7,787 nucleotides of DNA from Oscillospiraceae bacterium (GTDB lineage Bacteria; Bacillota; Clostridia; Christensenellales; Aristaeellaceae), in NCBI GenBank assembly GCA_031266295.1, contig JAISBH010000038.1, forward strand, positions 1 through 7,787. The letters run 5' to 3'. The translations under genes were made by a program, and so were the position numbers. Shown here one piece after another: positions 1-4,724 of this stretch (positions are counted from its first letter, which is position 1; each line of letters starts with the position of its first letter). The notes under the pieces were generated by a model. The model did not search any database and was not told where the DNA came from. It worked only from the letters and a program-made list of their open reading frames with translations.

Positions 1-1
1 T

Positions 2-379
2 GAACACATCGCCGACCGCGACGCACTGAACAAGCATGGCTGCGGCGGTCGACAGGCATGGGCGCTAGGCGCGGAGCCTGACGACAAAACCCCCTTCCTG
101 CTGACCGAGTATGGCGGCATCGCCTATGACAACAAGGGTGCGCAGGGTGAGATGGGCGGTATGCAGACATGGGGATACGGCGACAAGATGAGCAGCGAGG
201 CCGAGTTCATCGAGCGTTTCGCGGGCATACAGGCCGCCGTGAATACTACGCCGTTCTGCCGTGGCACATGCTATACCCAGCTGACCGACGTCCAGCAGGA
301 GGTCAACGGGCTGCTCACGCCTGAACGCAAGCCCAAGGTCGATCCAGAGACGTTTGCGGAACTGAACAGGCCGCTGTAG
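2..379 (+). CDS. Glycoside hydrolase family 2 enzyme, C-terminal fragment (5' end outside window)
   Basis: The reading frame is open from the window edge to a TAG at 377-379, giving 125 residues of a longer protein. Seen: the stretch FLLTEYGG, in which the Glu codon is at 107-109, followed by CYTQLTDVQQEVNGLL and then TPERKPKVD near the end. Known: in family 2 hydrolases such as beta-glucuronidase the catalytic nucleophile Glu sits in a TEYG motif on a late strand of the TIM barrel, and the barrel closes with a similar 'ERKPK' segment. Inferred: an intracellular or exported beta-glycosidase (galactosidase, glucuronidase or related); the substrate cannot be told because the sugar-binding domains and the acid/base Glu lie upstream. 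The protein ends shortly after the barrel, with no extra C-terminal domain. No terminator hairpin is visible between it and the regulator gene 44 bp downstream, so read-through is possible. Confidence 0.85.
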   Translation, partial: EHIADRDALNKHGCGGRQAWALGAEPDDKTPFLLTEYGGIAYDNKGAQGEMGGMQTWGYGDKMSSEAEFIERFAGIQAAVNTTPFCRGTCYTQLTDVQQEVNGLLTPERKPKVDPETFAELNRPL

Positions 380-388
380 AGGTATAAC

Positions 389-397
389 GGTTATATA
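389..397 (+). promoter_or_regulatory. GGTTATATA motif, copy 1 (upstream of XRE-cupin gene)
   Basis: Exact 9-mer GGTTATATA, 26 bases before the ATG at 424. It lies in a short AT-rich gap and overlaps sequence that could serve as a -10 (TATATT at 394-399), but no convincing -35 stands at the right distance. The same 9-mer recurs at 1026, 2953 and 3018. Role is unknown: an operator for the neighbouring XRE regulator or a promoter/leader element are both possible. Confidence 0.3.
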
Positions 398-410
398 TTC
401 CATTAATAGT

Positions 411-415
411 AAGGG
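411..415 (+). promoter_or_regulatory. Ribosome binding site deciding the XRE-cupin start
   Basis: AAGGG at 411-415 stands 8 bases before the ATG at 424. An in-frame GTG at 415-417 overlaps this site and so cannot use it, which favours the ATG three codons downstream. Confidence 0.65.
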
Positions 416-423
416 TGGCGCGC

Positions 424-1005
424 ATGGCAAACGATTCAACCGGTCCGATGCCCCGTTCCATATCCGACATCGCGCGCAGGATTCGTGAACTGCGCGGCAT
501 ATGCGACTACACGCCGGAGGAGATGGCCGATGAGTGCGGCGTGCCGATGGAGGAGTATATCTCGTACGAATCCGGCGAGGTGGATATACCCATCAGTTTC
601 CTGCTCAGGCTAGCCGAGCGGTTCCATGTGGACATGACGGAGATGATCACCGGCGAAACGCCGCGTCTGTCCGTGTACTCCGTCACTCGGGCGGGTAAGG
701 GCGGCGTGGAGGTCGAGCGGCGCGAACATTACTATTACCGAAACCTGGCGTTCAACTTCCTTCACCGCAAGGTCGAGCCGCTGCACGTCGTGGTCAAGGT
801 CGGCGTCAACCCCGAATTGGTGCAGAGCGCGCACGAGGGACATGAGTTCGACTACGTGCTGTCGGGCACGCTGCATCTGCGCATCGACGACAAGGACGTT
901 ACGCTGCGTCCCGGCGACGCGGTGTACTATGACTCCGCTCACCCGCACGCGCTGCAGGCCCTCGGCGACGAGGATGTGAACATGCTGGCCATCGTGATAC
1001 CATAA
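424..1005 (+). CDS. XRE-family helix-turn-helix regulator with C-terminal cupin domain
   Basis: A 193-residue cytoplasmic DNA-binding protein. Seen: residues about 12-65 form an XRE/lambda-repressor type HTH (IARRIRELRGICDYTPEEMA, then a recognition-helix region ending in ESGEVDIPISFLLRLAERF). A linker of about 45 residues follows, then a small cupin barrel at about 115-193 with HEGHE (H137, H140, E141), YVLSGTLHLRI, PGD (163-165) and a late HPH (H173, H175), the usual positions of cupin metal or ligand residues. Known: HTH-cupin proteins bind DNA through the N-terminus and sense a small ligand in the barrel, and are often autoregulatory. Inferred: it controls itself and the acyl-CoA synthetase that begins 42 bp downstream, with a carboxylate or acyl-CoA-related effector. 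The start is ATG 424 rather than GTG 415 because AAGGG lies at the proper distance. The ligand and the direction of control cannot be told from sequence. Confidence 0.93.
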   Translation: MANDSTGPMPRSISDIARRIRELRGICDYTPEEMADECGVPMEEYISYESGEVDIPISFLLRLAERFHVDMTEMITGETPRLSVYSVTRAGKGGVEVERREHYYYRNLAFNFLHRKVEPLHVVVKVGVNPELVQSAHEGHEFDYVLSGTLHLRIDDKDVTLRPGDAVYYDSAHPHALQALGDEDVNMLAIVIP

Positions 1006-1025
1006 GAATTATTCGTTTAGTAATT

Positions 1026-1034
1026 GGTTATATA
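1026..1034 (+). promoter_or_regulatory. GGTTATATA motif, copy 2 (fused to synthetase ribosome binding site)
   Basis: Exact GGTTATATA running directly into the Shine-Dalgarno AAGGAG (1034-1039) of the synthetase, 8 bases before ATG 1048. The position is too close to the start to be an ordinary -10 element, which argues for an operator or a leader-RNA role, or for a shared AT-rich leader style. Confidence 0.3.
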
Positions 1035-1047
1035 AGGAGCGAAATAG

Positions 1048-2691
1048 ATGCTCGCTGACCGCTACGCCCGGCTGGATTTTCACTCTCATGGAGAATTCGA
1101 GAAGGGTTTCCGGCTTGACATACCCGGCCGGTTCAACTTTGGATACGACATAGTGGACGAGTACGCGCGGATCGAGCCTGAAAAGCCCGCGCTGCTGTGG
1201 ACTAACCCCGACGGGGAGGAGCGGCGCTTCACGTTCGGCGATATATCGCGGGAATCCAACCGCGCGGCGAACGCGTTCCGCTCGCTGGGCATTGGAAAGG
1301 GTGACGCCGTGCTGCTCACGCTGAAGCGGCGGTATGAATTCTGGATCGTCGCGCCCGCGCTGTGCAAGCTGGGCTGCGTGATAATACCCGCCACGCACCA
1401 GCTCACGCACAAGGACGTGGCCTACCGCTGCGAGGCGGCGAGCGTCAAGGCGATACTCTCCGTCAATGACCCCTATATCCTCGGCGAGATAGACGCGGCG
1501 CGCGACCAGTGCGCGACGCTGAAACACACGCTGTGCATAAAAGAGGATCGTCCCGGCTGGATCAACTTCACAAGCGAATGCGCGGCAGCCTCCGATTCAT
1601 TCACGCCGCCGGACGAACTCCCTGCCAATAACGACATTATGCTGATGTACTTCACGTCGGGAACGACGGGTATGCCCAAGATGGTCGTGCATGATTACAC
1701 ATACCCGCTGGGGCAGCTGGCGACGGCGGCGTTCTGGCACAACGTCGACGACGCGTCGCTTCACATGACCGTCGCCGACACCGGCTGGGCCAAGGCCGGC
1801 TGGGGCAAGCTGTACGGGCAGTGGATATGCGGGGCGTGCTTGTTTGTATATGACTTCGACAGGTTCAACCCGCGCGATCTGCTGGATATGCTGGCCAAAT
1901 ACCGGGTGACTCACTTTTGCGCACCGCCGACGATACTGCGCTTCCTGATAAAAGAGGAGCTCGCGGCATGGGATCTGTCGGCGCTTAGATGGGCGAATGT
2001 GGCGGGCGAGCCACTCAACCCCGAGGTGTACAACCAATTCTTGAAAGCGACGGGCGTGCGCCTAATGGAGGGCTTCGGCCAGTCAGAGACGACTCCGCTG
2101 CTGATGAACAGCAAGTGGATGACGCCGCGTCCCGGCTCGACCGGCTTCCCGTCGCCGCAGTACGATATCGATCTGATCAACGAGAACGGCGAGAGCGCGG
2201 AGGTTGGCGAGGAGGGCGAGATCGTCGTGAGGCTTGAGAGAGGGCATCCGCCGGGGCTGCTGTCCCAATATTACCGCGATGAAAGCCGTACCCGCGAGGC
2301 GTTCGCGAACGGGATGTATCACACGGGCGACATGGCGTGGAAGGATGAGGACGGGTATTATTGGTTTATAGGACGAGGCGACGACGTGATTAAGTCGTCG
2401 GGGTATCGGATCGGCCCGTTTGAGGTGGAGTCTGCGCTGCTGGAGCATCCGGCGGTGTTGGAGTGCGCCGTGACCGCCGTGCCCGACGCAGATCGCGGTC
2501 AGGCCGTTAAGGCCACAATCGTGCTGACGAAGGGATACGTCGCCTCCGAAGCGCTGAAAAAGGATTTGCAGACCCATGTAAAGCGCGTGACCGCGCCGTA
2601 TAAGTACCCGCGCGTGATCGACTTCGTCGGCGAGTTGCCCAAGACGGTCAGCGGAAAGATACTCCGCGCGCAGATAAGGGCGAAGGTGTAA
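1048..2691 (+). CDS. AMP-forming acyl-CoA synthetase (acetyl/medium-chain type)
   Basis: A complete 547-residue ANL-superfamily enzyme that activates a carboxylic acid with ATP to an acyl-adenylate and then to the CoA thioester. Seen: the phosphate-binding loop YFTSGTTGMPK (201-211); VADTGWAKAGWGK typical of acetyl/medium-chain synthetases; GFGQSETT (342-349); YHTGD (424-428, D428 expected to bind the ribose); the hinge and A8 region GRGDDVIKSSGYRIGPFEVE; and PKTVSGKILR near the end, with catalytic Lys537. All core motifs are intact and the length is normal. There is no signal peptide, so it is cytosolic. The start has AAGGAG at 1034-1039 with 8-base spacing. The gene follows the XRE-cupin regulator by 42 bp, and the two probably form one operon. 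Substrate chain length or aromatic preference cannot be read from the sequence; propionate, butyrate, branched or aryl acids are all possible. Confidence 0.95.
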   Translation: MLADRYARLDFHSHGEFEKGFRLDIPGRFNFGYDIVDEYARIEPEKPALLWTNPDGEERRFTFGDISRESNRAANAFRSLGIGKGDAVLLTLKRRYEFWIVAPALCKLGCVIIPATHQLTHKDVAYRCEAASVKAILSVNDPYILGEIDAARDQCATLKHTLCIKEDRPGWINFTSECAAASDSFTPPDELPANNDIMLMYFTSGTTGMPKMVVHDYTYPLGQLATAAFWHNVDDASLHMTVADTGWAKAGWGKLYGQWICGACLFVYDFDRFNPRDLLDMLAKYRVTHFCAPPTILRFLIKEELAAWDLSALRWANVAGEPLNPEVYNQFLKATGVRLMEGFGQSETTPLLMNSKWMTPRPGSTGFPSPQYDIDLINENGESAEVGEEGEIVVRLERGHPPGLLSQYYRDESRTREAFANGMYHTGDMAWKDEDGYYWFIGRGDDVIKSSGYRIGPFEVESALLEHPAVLECAVTAVPDADRGQAVKATIVLTKGYVASEALKKDLQTHVKRVTAPYKYPRVIDFVGELPKTVSGKILRAQIRAKV

Positions 2692-2709
2692 AGGAGGCGG
2701 TTCCAAAGT

Positions 2710-2725
2710 TGGGATTGCGATCCCA
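2710..2725 (+). repeat. Small hairpin after the synthetase stop
   Basis: TGGGAT-TGCG-ATCCCA, a 6-bp stem with a TGCG loop, 18 bases after the TAA. There is no T-tract behind it, so it is not a standard Rho-independent terminator. The same TGCG loop recurs in the neighbouring repeat unit. Confidence 0.5.
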
Positions 2726-2734
2726 CCGGGAGCC

Positions 2735-2791
2735 CCCCCTCTGTCGCTGCGGCGACATCTCCCCCTAGGGGGGCGATGAGGGTTGTCGATT
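2735..2791 (+). repeat. Dispersed repeat unit, left arm of 57-bp perfect inverted repeat
   Basis: This 57-bp unit runs from CCCCCTCTGTCGC to GGTTGTCGATT and is the exact reverse complement of 2867-2923; an imperfect match extends the pairing outward to about 2726 and 2930. The unit contains two palindromes of its own: GTCGC-TGCG-GCGAC (2743-2756) and the perfect 12-mer CCCCCTAGGGGG (2761-2772). Its first 48 bases recur without change at 7546-7593. The spacer between the arms (2792-2866, 75 bases) holds a nested TTCCTC (2821-2826) / GAGGAA (2861-2866) pair. It resembles REP/BIME-type or MITE-like intergenic repeats; no transposase or obvious target-site duplication is visible. Confidence 0.9.
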
Positions 2792-2866
2792 ACCACGCAG
2801 CCCGTAACCTCGGTACCCCGTTCCTCTTCCCCTATCGCCATCGCGTTCGCGGAGCGGTTTGAGGAA

Positions 2867-2923
2867 AATCGACAACCCTCATCGCCCCCCTAGGGGGAGA
2901 TGTCGCCGCAGCGACAGAGGGGG
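2867..2923 (-). repeat. Dispersed repeat unit, right arm of 57-bp perfect inverted repeat
   Basis: Exact reverse complement of 2735-2791 over 57 bases. With the left arm it could form a very long hairpin in RNA or a cruciform in DNA, enclosing a 75-base loop. No run of T follows, so a terminator role is uncertain, though a stem this stable could still affect transcription or protect the 3' end of the synthetase message. Confidence 0.9.
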
Positions 2924-2927
2924 TCCC

Positions 2928-2955
2928 CGGCGACATCTCCACCCCCTACGGGGGT
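2928..2955 (+). repeat. Degenerate third copy of the repeat core with hairpin
   Basis: CGGCGACATCTCC (2928-2940) matches the central part of the 57-bp unit in direct orientation. It is followed by ACCCCC-TAC-GGGGGT (2941-2955), a changed form of the CCCCCTAGGGGG palindrome that keeps its pairing. The altered bases preserve a 6-bp stem, which hints that the fold rather than the exact sequence is kept. Its 3' arm overlaps the GGTTATATA copy at 2953. Confidence 0.7.
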
Positions 2956-2961
2956 TATATA
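2953..2961 (+). promoter_or_regulatory. GGTTATATA motif, copy 3, beside a strong orphan Shine-Dalgarno
   Basis: Exact GGTTATATA whose last base is the first base of AGGAGGAGG (2961-2969). The arrangement closely mirrors the synthetase leader (GGTTATATA followed by AGGAG). No long reading frame starts behind it; only a 25-codon frame does. Confidence 0.3.
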
Positions 2962-2975
2962 GGAGGAGGAACCGG

Positions 2976-3053
2976 TTGTGCCACGGTAACGATCAGGCGC
3001 AGCTCGTCCTGCCGCACGGTTATATAAAACAGCGCTCGGCGCATGGAGATTGA
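2976..3053 (+). CDS. Possible 25-codon leader ORF ahead of the amidohydrolase (weak)
   Basis: A TTG at 2976-2978 stands 6 bases after AGGAGGAGG (2961-2969), the strongest Shine-Dalgarno in the window, and opens 25 codons ending in TGA 3051-3053, five bases before the amidohydrolase ATG at 3059. The product would begin MCHGNDQAQLVLPHGYIKQ and shows no known motif. Inferred: a leader peptide whose translation couples to the next gene, or the remnant of a decayed start region. A GTG at 2978 in the amidohydrolase frame stops after three codons, so the strong site does not serve the amidohydrolase directly. The TTG start and the tiny size make this a weak call. Confidence 0.2.
   Translation: MCHGNDQAQLVLPHGYIKQRSAHGD
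3018..3026 (+). promoter_or_regulatory. GGTTATATA motif, copy 4 (upstream of amidohydrolase)
   Basis: Exact GGTTATATA 32 bases before ATG 3059. This spacing would suit a -10 region, but no clear -35 is seen. It is the second copy within the same intergenic segment. Confidence 0.3.
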
Positions 3054-3058
3054 ACGCT

Positions 3059-4618
3059 ATGTATACATTCCTAATCAACGCTAACATCCGCACGATGGAC
3101 GCGGCGCGTCCCACAGCCTCGGCGGCGGTGATCCTTGACGGCGTATTCCGGTATGTGGGCGACGCCGATGTAATCAGTAAACTGTACGGCGGTTTCCCGC
3201 ACGGGATAATCGACGCTAAAGGCGCGGACGTCGCGCCGGGTTTCAACGACTCGCACATGCACGCGCTGCACTGCGCAGGCCTGAACGATATCGTGTCGCT
3301 GCACGACGCCGGTTCGATTGAGGAATCGCTGGCAAGGATGGAATCGGCCAAACATCGGCGCACCGACGGCTGGATAGTCGCCGAGGGATGGAATCAGGAT
3401 CGCTTTGAGGAGCGTCGTTCGCTGACCAAGGACGACCTGGACTCGGTATCCGACTCGATCCCGATCGTAGCGACGCGGGTATGCGGGCATGTGGCGACGG
3501 CGAACACCGCCGCGCTGAGAATGGCTGGATTGTTCGATCATGACGGCATATTGCGCGAGGGCGAGTGCGGTCTGGTCAAAGGCCTGATACCCGAACCTGA
3601 TTTGGAAACGCAGTGCGGACGGCTTATGGCGTTTCAAGAGCGGTTATTCGAGAAGGGCGTCACATCCATTCAGTCGGACGACCTGGGCTGGGTTCCGAAT
3701 GGGCAGGCTGAACAGTATATAAACATAGTGGCACGCCTCTCCGACTCGAGCAAACTAGCCGTTAGGTACGCGCTGCAAGCGTCGCTGGGCGGGATGGAGT
3801 CGGCGCGCCAGTTCTTTGAAGCGGGATTACACAAGGTTCGCGGTAAGGGATTCAAGGTATCGCATCAGAAATTATTCGCCGACGGTTCGCTCGGCGCGCG
3901 AACAGCCTGGCTGAACCAGCCTTACACGGATGCGCCCAATGATTCCGGCGTAGCGGTAATGAATAGCGGGAGCTTGGCTTCGCGGATAGGACTCGCCGCC
4001 CGATACGGCCTACCCACCGCGATACACGTAATAGGCGACGCGGCGTTCGGTCATGCTCGATCCGCCATCGCTCACGAGGGGAACGGGCTGAATCACGCGC
4101 TGGTTCACGCGCAAATCACCGATTGGGATCAAATTCGTGAGGCTGGATCAATGAGGCTTAGCATACTGGCGCAACCCGTGTTCCTGCGCACAGACGCGCC
4201 GATTGTACGAGATCGCGTCGGCGACCGCGCTGACTCGTCGTATCGCTGGCGCAGCCTGCTCGGCGCAGGCGCGACGGTAGCGTTCGGTACTGACAGTCCC
4301 GTCGAACCGTTCGATCCGATGCTGAATATGTACTGCGCGATCACGCGCCATGGGCCTGAGTCGGCTGAATCCTATCTACCCGACGAGGCGTTCACACTGG
4401 ACGAGGCGTTCACACTGGACGAGGCGCTGTACGCATACACAGCGGTGGGCGCGCGTGTCAGCGGCGAATCGGACTTGAAGGGACGTATCGCGCATGGTCA
4501 GCTCGCGGATTTCGTCATACTGGACGGCAGGCTGAACCCGGACGATCCGCGCGCGTTATTGACGACCAGCGTCCGCGAGACTTTCATATCAGGCAAATCG
4601 GTCTGGAAGAAAGTGTAA
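3059..4618 (+). CDS. YtcJ-like metal-dependent amidohydrolase (amidohydrolase 3 family)
   Basis: A complete 519-residue cytosolic hydrolase. Seen: an N-terminal beta-sandwich start (FLINANIRTMD) leading to the metal site SHMH (H66, H68); HQKLFADGSLGARTAW with K271, the position of the family's metal-site lysine; IHVIGD with H323; LVHAQ with H350; FGTDSPVEP with D412 as the last metal ligand; and a C-terminal sandwich strand GQLADFVILDGRLNPDD. Known: relatives hydrolyse amide-like bonds (for example N-substituted formamides) but most are of unknown substrate. I chose ATG 3059: GGAG (3045-3048) lies 10 bases before it, whereas an in-frame TTG at 3050 is only one base from that site. Odd: residues 442-453 hold DEAFTL twice in a row from an 18-bp DNA duplication. 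It may supply an acid to the upstream acyl-CoA synthetase, but the 367-bp gap weakens that inference. Confidence 0.92.
   Translation: MYTFLINANIRTMDAARPTASAAVILDGVFRYVGDADVISKLYGGFPHGIIDAKGADVAPGFNDSHMHALHCAGLNDIVSLHDAGSIEESLARMESAKHRRTDGWIVAEGWNQDRFEERRSLTKDDLDSVSDSIPIVATRVCGHVATANTAALRMAGLFDHDGILREGECGLVKGLIPEPDLETQCGRLMAFQERLFEKGVTSIQSDDLGWVPNGQAEQYINIVARLSDSSKLAVRYALQASLGGMESARQFFEAGLHKVRGKGFKVSHQKLFADGSLGARTAWLNQPYTDAPNDSGVAVMNSGSLASRIGLAARYGLPTAIHVIGDAAFGHARSAIAHEGNGLNHALVHAQITDWDQIREAGSMRLSILAQPVFLRTDAPIVRDRVGDRADSSYRWRSLLGAGATVAFGTDSPVEPFDPMLNMYCAITRHGPESAESYLPDEAFTLDEAFTLDEALYAYTAVGARVSGESDLKGRIAHGQLADFVILDGRLNPDDPRALLTTSVRETFISGKSVWKKV
4382..4426 (+). repeat. 18-bp in-frame tandem duplication inside the amidohydrolase
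   Basis: GACGAGGCGTTCACACTG occurs twice without a mismatch (4382-4399, 4400-4417), followed by a further half copy GACGAGGCG (4418-4426). The reading frame is kept and the protein reads DEAFTL-DEAFTL-DEAL, six residues longer than one copy would give, at the start of a C-terminal helix. Perfect identity points to a recent slippage event, or a variable site in the population. Confidence 0.95.
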
Positions 4619-4679
4619 ACACTCATCAGCGATATCGGCCCTCGGGATGAAGTCGCGTTTATTATGCGTTTATATATCG

Positions 4680-4685
4680 TATAAT
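4680..4685 (+). promoter_or_regulatory. Promoter -10 element for the penicillin-binding protein gene
   Basis: A perfect TATAAT at 4680-4685 in the 106-bp gap before the penicillin-binding protein gene, about 40 bases ahead of ATG 4725. A weak -35 candidate TTTATT (4658-4663) has a 16-base spacer. GTTTATATA (4668-4676), one base different from the GGTTATATA motif, overlaps the spacer. Together these indicate that the gene is transcribed on its own. Confidence 0.55.
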
Positions 4686-4713
4686 AGGCGATTATGTCAG
4701 ACGCGATTTCATC

Positions 4714-4719
4714 TGGAGG
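4714..4719 (+). promoter_or_regulatory. Ribosome binding site deciding the penicillin-binding protein start
   Basis: TGGAGG at 4714-4719 stands 5 bases before ATG 4725. The frame stays open upstream to an ATG at 4647, but that start has no Shine-Dalgarno and the extra codons run straight through the TATAAT promoter element, so 4725 is the better start. Confidence 0.8.
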
Positions 4720-4724
4720 TTGTT

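Noticed and set aside
2083..2841. 252-codon minus-strand frame across the synthetase end and the repeat
   Set aside because: It is a shadow of the synthetase. Its N-terminal part translates the dispersed repeat (IDNPHRPPRGRCRRSDRG), which is a product of the repeat sequence, not a conserved protein.
2735..2923. CRISPR-like or intrinsic terminator reading of the repeats
   Set aside because: Copies are few, inverted and irregularly spaced, with no spacers. No T-tract follows the stems, so neither a CRISPR array nor a standard terminator is supported.
2859..3053. 64-codon + strand frame starting inside the inverted repeat
   Set aside because: Its first third is the same repeat-derived peptide as on the other strand, and there is no proper start signal. 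Only its last 25 codons, behind a strong Shine-Dalgarno, merit mention.
4647..4724. Upstream start for the penicillin-binding protein adding 26 residues
   Set aside because: The extension is encoded by the promoter region including TATAAT, lacks a ribosome binding site, and a good TGGAGG stands before ATG 4725.
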